A stretch of DNA of 64,000 nucleotides from Bacteroidales bacterium (GTDB lineage Bacteria > Bacteroidota > Bacteroidia > Bacteroidales > TTA-H9), in the NCBI GenBank assembly GCA_028689615.1, contig JAQVCV010000004.1, positions 54,756-118,755 on the forward strand, written 5' to 3'. The notes below the pieces were generated by a model. That model was not told the DNA's origin. It was given only the letters and a program-made list of their open reading frames with translations, and ran no database searches. This document shows positions 20,522-29,917 of the stretch, in pieces. Each line of letters opens with the position of its first letter. The stretch's first letter is position 1. The translations under genes were made by a program, and so were the position numbers.

Positions 20522-20917
20522 TTATTTGTTCTGACTCATTTTGGCATCTATACTGAGCGTAGCATGAGGCACAATACGGAGTCTCTCTTTCGGAATGAGT
20601 TGCCCGGTTGCTCTGCAAATCCCGTATGATTTGTTTTCGATTCTTACCAGAGCGTTTTCCAGTGAGGTGATGAATTTGTGCTGCCTGGCAGCCAATTTCC
20701 CATTTTCTTCTTTCGACATCACCTGATAGCCCTCCTCCAATACTTTAAATGTGGGCGATGTGTCACTCGTCCCATTTTCTTCAGTATTGGTATAGGCCTC
20801 GGTAAGTAGCTTTAAATCGCGACGGGCTTTCTCAAGTTTATCAAGAATAATTTTCTTGAATTCTTCCAGTTCCTCATCTGAGTACCTGGTTTTTGCCTTT
20901 GATTCCTGTTCTGACAT
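20522..20917 (-). CDS. DksA/TraR-family protein lacking the zinc-finger cysteines
   Basis: A 131-residue homologue of DksA, which enters the RNA polymerase secondary channel and works with ppGpp. It has a long coiled-coil region (about residues 15-95) and the C-terminal signature YGICRATGQLIPKERL, which matches the DksA zinc-finger fold. Only one of the four zinc cysteines remains; the later CxxC is replaced by PHATLSI. This cysteine-poor form is common in Bacteroidota. The coiled-coil tip acidic pair of E. coli DksA cannot be identified with confidence. It lies 24 bases after ileS and 30 before lspA. Confidence 0.87.
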   Translation of the reverse strand: MSEQESKAKTRYSDEELEEFKKIILDKLEKARRDLKLLTEAYTNTEENGTSDTSPTFKVLEEGYQVMSKEENGKLAARQHKFITSLENALVRIENKSYGICRATGQLIPKERLRIVPHATLSIDAKMSQNK

Positions 20918-20941
20918 GTTTATCCTCCTCTTATGGTTAGT

Positions 20942-23900
20942 TTATACTAGCGATTTTTCTACAATAATCCACAGTTTCAGATCGTCAGCAATTTCGGCTT
21001 CCTGTTTAACAGGGCTTTCTGACAAGTCGGTAAAGATTATCGAATCAGCAAGTGTTTCGGAGCAAATATAGGCATAATTGGCTTCAACCGCTTTTTTCAA
21101 ATGATCATCCTGATGGATGGTCAAATTAATCCTGTCGGTTACTTCCAGGCCACTCTCTTTCCTGATATTCTGCACTCTGTTTACTAGGTCGCGGGCAATC
21201 CCTTCCATTTTAAGCTCTTCAGTAAGCGTAATGTCAAGCGCTATGGTAAGGGAGCCTTCGGTTGAAATCACCCAGCCAGGGATATCTTCGGTAAGTATTT
21301 CTATATCGTCGCGACTGATGGTAAGCGTTTCGCCCATCGATTCGATGAGGAAGTTTTCCCCTTTTTCAAGTTTGCTGATGGAAGCCTGATTGATGGAACC
21401 TAATGCGGATGCTACATTTTTCATGTGTTTACCCAAACGTGGTCCCAGTTTTTTGAAATCGGCTTTGATTTTCTTTATCAATATCCCTTCTGTTTCTGTT
21501 AGAAATTCAATTTCCTTGATGTTTACTTCGTTTATAATCAGGTTTTTTATGGCATTAACCTGCTCTACAATACGTTGTTCAAGTACTGGAATCATGATTC
21601 GTGCCAGAGGTTGACGAACTCTCAGTCCGACTTTTTTCCGCAATGAAAGTGCCATCGAACTAATTTTCTGAGCTAATTGCATCCTTTCTTCCAGCAATGA
21701 GTCGATAAAAGCCTGATTTGCTATTGGAAAGGAAGTCAGATGAACCGATGGCATCTTTTCTTTTTGTGTTACTTGATTCAAATCGTTGAACAAATGCTCC
21801 GCGTAGAAGGGTGCAATAGGAGCCATGAGCTTGGCTACTGTCGTCAAACAAGTATAAAGGGTTTGGTATGCCGAAATTTTGTCGGTTGAATACTCGCCTT
21901 TCCAGAAACGACGTCGTGATAATCTTACATACCAGTTGCTCAGATGCTCATCAACAAAGGAAGCAATCAGACGGCCTGCACGTGTGGGTTCGTATTCTTC
22001 CAGACATTTGTCAACGTTTAGAATTAACGTGTTGAGCTCTGATAAAATCCATCTGTCAAGTTCTGGTTTTGCATCTTGAGGAATCTCCGCTTCGTTGTAT
22101 TTAAAGCCATCGATATTGGCATACATTGCAAAGAAGGAGTAGGTGTTATGGAGTGTTCCAAAAAATTTCCGTTGTACTTCGCCAATACCTGTAGAATCGA
22201 ATTTAAGATTATCCCATGGTTGTGAGTTGGTTATCATATACCAGCGGGTGGCATCGGGGCCGAATTGATCGAGTGTTTCAAATGGATCGACAGCATTGCC
22301 CAGACGCTTAGACATCTTATTCCCATTTTTATCAAGCACCAGCCCGTTGGATACCACAGTTTTATACGCTACTGAGTCGAATACCATGGTCGCAATTGCA
22401 TGGAGTGTAAAAAACCATCCGCGGGTTTGGTCCACACCTTCAGCAATAAAATCGGCGGGGAAAAATTTTTCGAGGTCGTTTTTTGCCTCAAAGGGAAAAT
22501 GAAATTGCGCGTAGGGCATCGCACCGCTGTCAAACCAAACGTCGATCAGGTCGGTTTCACGTATCATTTTTTTACCGGATGGTGATACCAGATAGATTTC
22601 ATCAACCACCGGTCTGTGTAAGTCGAAGGTTTGGTAGTTTTGACTTGATAAATCGTTCTTTTTGTATCTTGCTAATGGATTGTCAGCCATGAAGCCTGTT
22701 GAAACCGATTTCTCAATTTCATCATACAACTCTTCAATCGAACCAATACACAGTTCCTCGCTTCCGTCATCGGTTCTCCAAACCGGCAGGGGTGTACCCC
22801 AATAACGCGACCTGGAAAGGTTCCAATCAACCAGGTTCTCAAGCCAATTTCCAAAACGGCCGCTACCGGTTGATTCAGGCTTCCAGTTGATGCTTTTGTT
22901 CAGTTCGAGCATTTTATCTTTGAACGCGGTGGTTTTGATAAACCAACTGTCTAACGGATAGTAGAGAATGGGCTTGTCAGTCCGCCAACAATGTGGATAG
23001 GAGTGTTCGTATTTCTCTGTTTTAAAAGCTTTATTCTCCTTCTTTAGTTTCACGATGATATCTATATCAACGCTTTGGCTTGTTTTTGGATCGTAATCGG
23101 CGGAATACTCTGGTTTAACGTAAGCTCCGGCAAATTCTCCCATCTCTTCAGTGAACTTTCCCTGTCGGTCAACCAGGGTTAAGGCACCCAGATTGTTTAG
23201 TTTTCCAACCTTAAAGTCGTCGGCACCAAAACTTGGTGCAATATGTACGATACCTGTTCCATCCTCGGTTGTAACAAAATCGCCACAAACTACCCTGAAT
23301 GGATCGCCTTCTGTTGGTTGTGCATAGGGAAGAAGCTGCTCAAAACGCAATCCTTCTAACTGTGATCCGGTGAATTCCATGTCTGTTTTGAATGGAATCG
23401 CTTTTTGTCCGGCTTCATAGTCTTCTAAGAGCAATTCTTGGTTTTTTTCAGGAAAATATTTGCCCGCCAGGTCTTTAGCTACTATCACGGTGATTGGGGC
23501 AAAGGTGTAAGGATTGAAGGTCTTAACTCTTACATAAACAATGTTTTTTCCAACAGCCAGCCCTGTATTCGAGGGAAGTGTCCAGGGGGTTGTTGTCCAG
23601 GCAAGTATGAACAAATCGCCATGAAGGTTTTGTGTGAGCCATTCCGATTCCTGGTTTGCAACTACCTTAAATTGTGCAACAACAGTGTTGTCTTTAACCA
23701 TCTTGTAACATCCCGGCTGATTGAGTTCATGTGTTGAAAGTCCGGTACCGGCAGCAGGCGAGAAGGGTTGAATGGTGTAGCCTTTGTAGAGAAGTCCCTT
23801 TTTATAAAGCTCCTTCAGAAGGTACCATATTGATTCAATGTATTTGTTCTCAAATGTAATGTAAGGTTCTTGAAGATCAACCCAATAGCCCATTCTTTTT

Positions 23901-24310
23901 GTGAGGTCATCCCATAAGTCTTTATACTTCATGACCTCTGTGCGGCAATGGTTGTTGTATTCGGCAACGGTAAGTGTTTTTCCGATATCTTCTTTAGTGA
24001 TTCCAAGTTTTTTCTCTACACCAATTTCAACGGGTAGGCCATGAGTGTCCCAACCTGCCTTTCGGTTAACAAGGAATCCTTTCTGTGTTTTATAGCGGCA
24101 AAAAATGTCTTTGATAGCTCTGGCCATCACATGATGTATCCCCGGAATTCCGTTAGCCGAAGGGGGCCCTTCATAGAATATGTAGAGTGGGTTACCTTTC
24201 CTGATTTCAAGGCTTTTGTTAAAAATGTCTTCGTTCGACCAAAATTCATTCACCTCTTTAGCAATTTGCGTGAGGTTCAAATGACGGTATTCTTTATATG
24301 GTTTATCCAT
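20942..24310 (-). CDS. ileS: Isoleucyl-tRNA synthetase, type 2, with rearranged HIGH motif
   Basis: A 1122-residue class I synthetase that charges tRNA-Ile. The frame is open 18 codons upstream, but MDKPYKEYRHLNL at 24310 is the natural start. The catalytic KMSKR is at residues 665-669, and the editing domain has TTPWTLPSN (about 239-247) and GTGIVHIAPSFGADD. The class signature that should read HxGH reads GIHH at residues 57-60 (in NGIPGIHHVMA): His and Gly have changed places. Length, the missing C-terminal zinc ribbon and these motifs fit the eukaryote-like IleRS2 group. A -7 box (TATTTTTG) lies 32 bases before the start. dksA and lspA follow closely. Confidence 0.97.
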   Translation of the reverse strand: MDKPYKEYRHLNLTQIAKEVNEFWSNEDIFNKSLEIRKGNPLYIFYEGPPSANGIPGIHHVMARAIKDIFCRYKTQKGFLVNRKAGWDTHGLPVEIGVEKKLGITKEDIGKTLTVAEYNNHCRTEVMKYKDLWDDLTKRMGYWVDLQEPYITFENKYIESIWYLLKELYKKGLLYKGYTIQPFSPAAGTGLSTHELNQPGCYKMVKDNTVVAQFKVVANQESEWLTQNLHGDLFILAWTTTPWTLPSNTGLAVGKNIVYVRVKTFNPYTFAPITVIVAKDLAGKYFPEKNQELLLEDYEAGQKAIPFKTDMEFTGSQLEGLRFEQLLPYAQPTEGDPFRVVCGDFVTTEDGTGIVHIAPSFGADDFKVGKLNNLGALTLVDRQGKFTEEMGEFAGAYVKPEYSADYDPKTSQSVDIDIIVKLKKENKAFKTEKYEHSYPHCWRTDKPILYYPLDSWFIKTTAFKDKMLELNKSINWKPESTGSGRFGNWLENLVDWNLSRSRYWGTPLPVWRTDDGSEELCIGSIEELYDEIEKSVSTGFMADNPLARYKKNDLSSQNYQTFDLHRPVVDEIYLVSPSGKKMIRETDLIDVWFDSGAMPYAQFHFPFEAKNDLEKFFPADFIAEGVDQTRGWFFTLHAIATMVFDSVAYKTVVSNGLVLDKNGNKMSKRLGNAVDPFETLDQFGPDATRWYMITNSQPWDNLKFDSTGIGEVQRKFFGTLHNTYSFFAMYANIDGFKYNEAEIPQDAKPELDRWILSELNTLILNVDKCLEEYEPTRAGRLIASFVDEHLSNWYVRLSRRRFWKGEYSTDKISAYQTLYTCLTTVAKLMAPIAPFYAEHLFNDLNQVTQKEKMPSVHLTSFPIANQAFIDSLLEERMQLAQKISSMALSLRKKVGLRVRQPLARIMIPVLEQRIVEQVNAIKNLIINEVNIKEIEFLTETEGILIKKIKADFKKLGPRLGKHMKNVASALGSINQASISKLEKGENFLIESMGETLTISRDDIEILTEDIPGWVISTEGSLTIALDITLTEELKMEGIARDLVNRVQNIRKESGLEVTDRINLTIHQDDHLKKAVEANYAYICSETLADSIIFTDLSESPVKQEAEIADDLKLWIIVEKSLV

Positions 24311-24341
24311 GTTGATAATGATGGGTTTCGATAAAAGTGTG

Positions 24342-24349
24342 CAAAAATA
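24342..24349 (-). promoter_or_regulatory. -7 box before ileS
   Basis: TATTTTTG on the minus strand fits TAnnTTTG, 31 bases from the ileS start. No TTTG is seen at the expected distance. The rest of the 234-base gap to the acyltransferase gene (24311-24544) holds only a weak GCCAA/TTGGC inverted repeat near 24505; no other signal was seen. Confidence 0.4.
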
Positions 24350-24544
24350 TGGATTTCCATCCATTCTTTCTTATGCCATCGGTGATGATTGGTTATAAAA
24401 TCAGCATTTTGAAGGCGTTGTGATTTGCGTTCTGCGATACTGCTGCCAGGGTAAGTTAATTGTTTTTTCTAACCGATCAATGCACTTGAAATTCAGTTAT
24501 TGCCAAGGACAATTGGCTTGTGTGCTCTTTGCCGATTGTTCAAC

Positions 24545-26338
24545 CTAAACGGCAGTAGAGTTGCTTAACAGTTGATCAAGCTTGGAGGTGTCCTGGAGAT
24601 CTTTTGCCAGCGATTCCATCAGGGGGCGGGGTGCCATCCTGATATCCATGATCATAAGGGCATCCAGGCAATTATTGAACATGGGATCAATGTTGAAGCC
24701 TATGGTTTTTGTGTTGAGCATACTAACATATTGGCGTATGAGGATGGGGGTTGAAAACCCCGGATCAATATCCTGAATGTAACGGTCAAGCTTGGCAAAA
24801 TCGCCGTTAGTATATTTGAGGAACAGTTCTTTGTCAATCAGCTTATCTAATTTGATCTCCGATTTCTCTCTGTTTACAATATAAGGAGCCAGATCGTGAC
24901 GGAAATAATTGGCAGCCAGAAAGTCTATGGTTAAAGCCTTCGCAATATTCGAAAACTTTCCGCTGATGCTTACCGGACCTATCAGATAACGATAATCAAA
25001 CTTAATCAACAGTACTAAAAGAGCCTTCCAAAGCAAATACAGTGGTGTAGCCTTACGCTGATAATCTTTCATTACAAACGATCTGCCCAACTCAAGGGTT
25101 TCTCTGAGAATGGGAATCATTGCCTGATCAATTTTGAAAAGACTGTAGATGTAGAAACCGTCAAGTCCATGTTTATCAAGAATATCGCGACCCTGACCAA
25201 TTCGATAGGCGCCTACCAGACGGCTTGCTTCATCATCCCATATAAACAGTTGATGAAAGTATTGATCGTACCTGTCAGTATCAAGTGGCTTGTTGGTTCC
25301 CTCTCCAACCTCCCTGTAGGTGATTTCGCGGCAGCGGGCAATTTCTGTCATCATATTTGGGATGATCTTGGCAGGTGGAGCATAAACCGAATAATTCTTT
25401 ACTTTGAAAAGAAAATGGTCTGCCAGAGTATTGATTTCCTTCTGAAGCAGTGAAACATCAACAGGTTCTATAATATTTTCTTCTGGGCCGGAAACCAGTG
25501 TATTCTGGATTTCGCGCTCTTGAAATGGAATCCCTAAAGCATATGTTTTGTTGCGTAAAAAGCGGGTGTATTCTTCAAGAGTTTTGAATTCAGCCTGTTC
25601 GTTTAGTGTAATTGGATTCCCAATCCGAATTTTGAGTACCTGACCATGTTTGTTCTGAAATTCAGCAGGTAATCTTAAGGTGCGCAACATTGGCGATATC
25701 AGGCCCCAAAAGTAAAACCATCTGCTGTTTTTGCCTTCAAAATAAATCGGAACAATTGGTACACCAGCCTTTTGAACAATTTTCATAACAGAAGGCTGCC
25801 ATTCTTTATCGGTGATGGTCTTCGTGCTTTTTTGATAAGCTGAAACTTCGCCAGCAGGAAAGATGCACAAGGTGCCTCCATGCTTCAGATGCGCTAAGGC
25901 TTGCTTGATGCCTGGCAAACTCGATTTAGCATTTTTGCGATCTTCAAAAGGATTAACAGGTATGAACCAACCTGATAAAGGCGCGATGCGGCTAAGAAGA
26001 AAGTTGGTTAGCACTTTGAAGTCGTTCCTATGATCTAGCATCAAGCGTGTAAGCACAACGCCTTCTTCGCCTCCCAAAGGATGGTTAGATACAGTGATGA
26101 AGGATCCGGTTTTCGGAAGACGTTTTAAATCAGTTGCGGAAACTTCATATTTGAACCCAAAAAAGTCGATAATCCGATTAAGGCCTTCTTCAGGTTTAGC
26201 ATCATGTATAGTATCATAGAAATCGTTGAGTTTGTCTATTTTAAGAACACGTAATATCAGACGGGCTATTACACGCCCTCCAAGTTTTCTCAATAGCGGA
26301 CTTGCTGATAAAAGCTCTTCTGGAGATACTAACGCCAT
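24545..26338 (-). CDS. Fused lysophospholipid acyltransferase-GNAT acyltransferase (OlsF-like)
   Basis: A 597-residue protein with two acyltransferase parts. The N-terminal half (about 60-290) is PlsC/hemolysin-like: SNHPLGGEEG contains the catalytic His with an acidic residue after it, and FPAGEVS is the acyl-acceptor motif. The C-terminal half (about 310-560) resembles the GNAT-type N-acyltransferases OlsB and GlsB, with CREITYREVGEG, LVGAYRIGQG, LELGRSFVMKDYQ and YLIGPVSISGKF. This fusion is seen in OlsF-type enzymes, which make ornithine lipids in one polypeptide; in Bacteroides the equivalent GlsB and GlsA make glycine lipids. The head-group amino acid here cannot be told from sequence. 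It is a single-gene unit with a strong promoter. Confidence 0.85.
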   Translation of the reverse strand: MALVSPEELLSASPLLRKLGGRVIARLILRVLKIDKLNDFYDTIHDAKPEEGLNRIIDFFGFKYEVSATDLKRLPKTGSFITVSNHPLGGEEGVVLTRLMLDHRNDFKVLTNFLLSRIAPLSGWFIPVNPFEDRKNAKSSLPGIKQALAHLKHGGTLCIFPAGEVSAYQKSTKTITDKEWQPSVMKIVQKAGVPIVPIYFEGKNSRWFYFWGLISPMLRTLRLPAEFQNKHGQVLKIRIGNPITLNEQAEFKTLEEYTRFLRNKTYALGIPFQEREIQNTLVSGPEENIIEPVDVSLLQKEINTLADHFLFKVKNYSVYAPPAKIIPNMMTEIARCREITYREVGEGTNKPLDTDRYDQYFHQLFIWDDEASRLVGAYRIGQGRDILDKHGLDGFYIYSLFKIDQAMIPILRETLELGRSFVMKDYQRKATPLYLLWKALLVLLIKFDYRYLIGPVSISGKFSNIAKALTIDFLAANYFRHDLAPYIVNREKSEIKLDKLIDKELFLKYTNGDFAKLDRYIQDIDPGFSTPILIRQYVSMLNTKTIGFNIDPMFNNCLDALMIMDIRMAPRPLMESLAKDLQDTSKLDQLLSNSTAV

Positions 26339-26573
26339 GCTTGTGTATAAAAGTTTTGCCTGTTAAAGGGTTTTACCCTGTAGTTTTGCGATTTGATAAG
26401 GGGCAAAGGTAGTTATTTTCGCCATTCTCTGTCAACAGTCTCTTTCATTCCGCATTTCTTTTCTCTCGTTATGTTCATTTTAAAGGTAATTTTGCAAATC
26501 TTAAATGCATTTTCAGAATAACGATTTGTTGGTGCCTTACCTATTAAATAGTTGATATTAAGTTTAGTATTGC
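26339..26573. other. Divergent intergenic region at the transcription-strand switch
   Basis: A 235-base AT-rich gap between the minus-strand acyltransferase and the plus-strand DUF4175 gene. It is the point where the window changes from almost all minus to mostly plus. It holds the acyltransferase promoter and a -7 box TAATTTTG at 26487-26494 for the right-hand operon. One DnaA-box-like 9-mer, TGTGTATAA at 26342-26350, fits TTATNCACA on the opposite strand. No cluster of DnaA boxes or AT-rich 13-mers is evident, so calling it an origin is only a hypothesis. Confidence 0.4.
26404..26435 (-). promoter_or_regulatory. Promoter of the OlsF-like acyltransferase
   Basis: On the minus strand TTG at 26435-26433, a 21-base spacer and TACCTTTG at 26411-26404 fit the Bacteroidota promoter well. 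The leader to the start codon is about 65 bases. Confidence 0.7.
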
Positions 26574-29500
26574 ATGTATTCAGAGAATTACTATGAGCTT
26601 ATTAAACGTCTGGAGTTGTTTATAAGACGTTATTACTTGTCGAGAATCATCAAGGGAGGGCTTTTCGTTTTTTCGGCTGGCCTTCTGCTTTGGTTTTTCT
26701 TCTTTCTTGCTGAATACTATGCTTTTTTCCCGGGATATGTCAGACTGTTTTTGCTTCTGGTTGGAATAGCTTTGCCTGTTATTGCTTTTGGTTATTATGT
26801 TCTATGGCCTGGATTACAGTTGTTTAAGTTTAGTTCTGGACTAACTCCCGTTCAAGCAGCAACTGTTATCTCAAACCATTTTTCTGAAATGGACGATAAG
26901 TTGCTTAATATATTGCAGTTAGCTGATAAGAGCCGGAATTGTGAAGACCAATCTTTATATTTGGCTGCTATTGATCAGAAAGCAGAAATCGTTAAGCCTT
27001 TTGATTTTAGCAGAGCCGTTGCACTTTTGCCACCCAAGAAGTTCAATCGTGGTTTGTTGATCGTGTTTTTGTTTGTGGCTTCCTCCGTTTCTTTAAAGCC
27101 CGATATGGTTGTCTTGTCGGCAGAGAGAATTGTTAAGTTTCAGGATGATTTTTCACCACCGGCTCCCTTTAGTTTCAGGTTAATAAGTGGTTCAGGAAAG
27201 TATTTCCGGGGAGAGCCAATCGAGGTTGAAGTGGCTGTAGCTGGAGAAAAGTTACCGGATGAAGTTTCTTTAGTTTGCGATGCTGGTGAATATGTAATGA
27301 AAAGATCTTTATCAACCGGTAATTTTCTTTACACTTTCAAAAGCCTCAACAGCAATATGAACTTTTTCTTTGAAGCCTCTGGCGTTAAATCGGAGGAGCA
27401 TCTGATTGAAATTGTAAACCGCCCTGTTATTACTTCCATAGTTACCAGAGCTGTTTTGCCAGCGTATTTGAGAGGTGAGGAGATCGTTGTTCAGGGAACG
27501 GGCGACATTACTGTTCCCTCAGGTTCTGCTGTTAAATGGACTGTTTCCTATAAAGGCGACGCGTCTGTTAGCTTTGAATCTTCAGGGCTTAGCTTTAAAG
27601 AAACTGTTCTTTCGAATAACACTTATTTGTTTTCGCGTATAGCTACCAGTTCATTTGTATATAAAATTTATTTAGTTGATAATAACGATATTGCGATCGA
27701 TTCAGGAACTTATACTTGTCAGGTTGTCGCTGATTTGGCCCCAACCATTCAGGTCGTTCAGGAAAGCGATTCCATTACCCCCGAACTTTTCTTTTTTAGC
27801 GGGCGGCTGTCTGACGATCATGGAATAAATAATTTGCTTTTCTATGTTCAAAATGCCGATGATCCTGAGGATCTCCAACATCGATCGGTGTCTATTGATA
27901 AAGGTAGTTTGGATTGTTTGTTTTACTACTCTTTATCTCTTGATACGCTCAATTTGAAACAGGGTACTTCTTATCGTGCATGGTTCGCTCTGTTTGATAA
28001 CAATACTGCCACAGGCCCTGGTGTTGCCCGATCGCCTTTTTTCCACCTTCGAAAGTTTTCAAATGATGAACTTCGTGAACTCAGCAGGCAAATTAACGAA
28101 GCTTCGATAGAGAGAATGAACCAAGTGAAAAGGCTGACTACAGAACGAAAGAATCAGGTTAATTCGTTAGAGTACAGAATTAAATCGGAGAGTACAACCA
28201 GTTGGATTGAAAAAGAGGAACTGAAGCAAATTGTTCATGAGCAGCTTAATAGTGTGGATGAATTGCAAAAGCTAAAGGAAAAGCTCCAAAAAGAGGCCCT
28301 TATACGTGAGAAAATTTCGAAGGAATCTCATTCAGTATTAGAAAATAAGAGGCAGGAATTGATGAACTTGATGCAACAAGTTTTGGATCCTGAAACGATT
28401 CAAAAGATGAGAGAATTGCAATCCCTTATCGATAGTTTAAGCAATAAGCAACTAAATACTCAGATTGAGGATATAAAGAGAACACTTGATAGATTTGAAG
28501 AGAATCTTGATAGAAATCTTGAGCTTTTTAAAGAACTGTTTTTACAGAAAGAAATTCTTGATATAAGTTTGCAAATCAAAGAATTGGCTAAACAACAGCG
28601 TGATCTTATAGAATCGGATGAAAGCGATATGCCCAAATCCGAGCAAGCCGGGCAGCAGAAGGATGTAAAAGACAGTTTTGACAAGATGAAGTCCAGGCTT
28701 GATTCGTTAGAGCAACAGCGGATGGAATTGGGTGCTGAACCTTTTAACGATAAGGTTAAGGATTTGGTTAGAAAAATCGATCAAGCCTTGAAAGACATTC
28801 AAGCTCGATCAGGCTCGTCAAAAAAAGATAAAAAGTTATCAAGCGACCAAAAGGAAACCGCCGATAATATGGACGAGCTTAGCAATGAGCTTGAGGAAAT
28901 GATTGAAGAAGAGGAGTCTGAAAGTTTGGACGAGGCTGTTGGTCAAATGAGGACTATACTTCAAAACGTTATGGAAGCCTCTTACAATCAGGAAGAGTTG
29001 TTGTTGTTTGCTTCAGAAGTTGTTCCCGGCGACCCTAATTACCCGACACTTGCTACTCGTCAATTGTTGATCAAAGAGAGTGTTTCTGCTATGAAGGATT
29101 CCCTCGTTCTGCTTGCAAAAAAATCAACCAGCATTCCCCCATTCCTTTTCCCTTTGTTTGATGAGTCACTATTGCATATGAGCACAGCGATTGATAACCA
29201 CAGTAAGTCCGTTAGAAGCGGTTTCGCTATTAACCAACGTTCAGCACTTACCAATTTGAATCAATTGGGACTTCTTTTGTCAGAAAGTTTGTCACAAATG
29301 CAAAAGCAATCACAAATGAACCAAATGAGTTCGGGAAGTTGCAAGAATTCCAAACCAAAAAAAGGTGGCAAGGGAAAGCCAAACCTGAATAGTTTAAAAC
29401 AGGCTCAGCAACAACTCAACCGCCAGATTCAAGAAATGATGCAGTCGGGTAAATCGAAAGGGAAGGTGGGAAAAGATGAAAGGTCGAGGCTTTCAGAGAA

Positions 29501-29915
29501 GTTTTCTCGTATGGCTATGGAGCAATCGCTGATCAGGCGAGAGCTTGAATCCTATTCAAATTCGTTGGAACAGGAAACGGGTGTTAAGGATGAAGATCTG
29601 AAAAAGATAGCACAGGATATGGAGAAGTCAGAATCTGACCTTATCTACCAAAAGGTTTCATCTGAGTCATTACAAAGACAAGAAAAAATTCTTTCCAGAT
29701 TATTGCAATCCGAACGTGCTGAACAAGAACGTGAAGAAGAAAAACGACGTGAAAGCAGAAGCGGTAATGTAGAAATGGAAGGTAACCCTTTTCGAAAAAT
29801 GGGGTATAAAGATGATAAACGAATGGCGGAAGATATCTACCTTCGTGAAAATTTAAGATTTAAACCATACTTTCGAGCTAAAGTAATACGTTTTGAACAC
29901 AATACCGTTAATTAA
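26574..29915 (+). CDS. DUF4175-family large membrane/coiled-coil protein
   Basis: A 1113-residue protein of unknown role. Two membrane helices lie near the N-terminus (about 30-50 and 58-78), with a third hydrophobic stretch near 150-170. Beta-rich, Ig-like extracytoplasmic segments follow (about 200-490), including PAYLRGEEIVVQGTGDI. The C-terminal half (about 500-1090) is mostly charged coiled coil rich in Q, K and E, with a Met/Gln/Ser-rich linker near 915-960. The layout matches the Bacteroidota DUF4175 family, often annotated simply as hypothetical. It opens a tightly packed operon: the ATPase gene starts two bases after its stop, then ybeY and mnmG. Function unknown. Confidence 0.75.
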   Translation: MYSENYYELIKRLELFIRRYYLSRIIKGGLFVFSAGLLLWFFFFLAEYYAFFPGYVRLFLLLVGIALPVIAFGYYVLWPGLQLFKFSSGLTPVQAATVISNHFSEMDDKLLNILQLADKSRNCEDQSLYLAAIDQKAEIVKPFDFSRAVALLPPKKFNRGLLIVFLFVASSVSLKPDMVVLSAERIVKFQDDFSPPAPFSFRLISGSGKYFRGEPIEVEVAVAGEKLPDEVSLVCDAGEYVMKRSLSTGNFLYTFKSLNSNMNFFFEASGVKSEEHLIEIVNRPVITSIVTRAVLPAYLRGEEIVVQGTGDITVPSGSAVKWTVSYKGDASVSFESSGLSFKETVLSNNTYLFSRIATSSFVYKIYLVDNNDIAIDSGTYTCQVVADLAPTIQVVQESDSITPELFFFSGRLSDDHGINNLLFYVQNADDPEDLQHRSVSIDKGSLDCLFYYSLSLDTLNLKQGTSYRAWFALFDNNTATGPGVARSPFFHLRKFSNDELRELSRQINEASIERMNQVKRLTTERKNQVNSLEYRIKSESTTSWIEKEELKQIVHEQLNSVDELQKLKEKLQKEALIREKISKESHSVLENKRQELMNLMQQVLDPETIQKMRELQSLIDSLSNKQLNTQIEDIKRTLDRFEENLDRNLELFKELFLQKEILDISLQIKELAKQQRDLIESDESDMPKSEQAGQQKDVKDSFDKMKSRLDSLEQQRMELGAEPFNDKVKDLVRKIDQALKDIQARSGSSKKDKKLSSDQKETADNMDELSNELEEMIEEEESESLDEAVGQMRTILQNVMEASYNQEELLLFASEVVPGDPNYPTLATRQLLIKESVSAMKDSLVLLAKKSTSIPPFLFPLFDESLLHMSTAIDNHSKSVRSGFAINQRSALTNLNQLGLLLSESLSQMQKQSQMNQMSSGSCKNSKPKKGGKGKPNLNSLKQAQQQLNRQIQEMMQSGKSKGKVGKDERSRLSEKFSRMAMEQSLIRRELESYSNSLEQETGVKDEDLKKIAQDMEKSESDLIYQKVSSESLQRQEKILSRLLQSERAEQEREEEKRRESRSGNVEMEGNPFRKMGYKDDKRMAEDIYLRENLRFKPYFRAKVIRFEHNTVN

Positions 29916-29917
29916 CC

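Noticed and set aside
20142..20618. 158-residue minus-strand frame over dksA and lspA
   Set aside because: Shadow of the two real genes in another frame; its sequence has no lineage-type motifs.
24500..24520. GCCAA/TTGGC inverted repeat as a terminator for the acyltransferase
   Set aside because: The stem is only five base pairs and has no T run on the minus strand.
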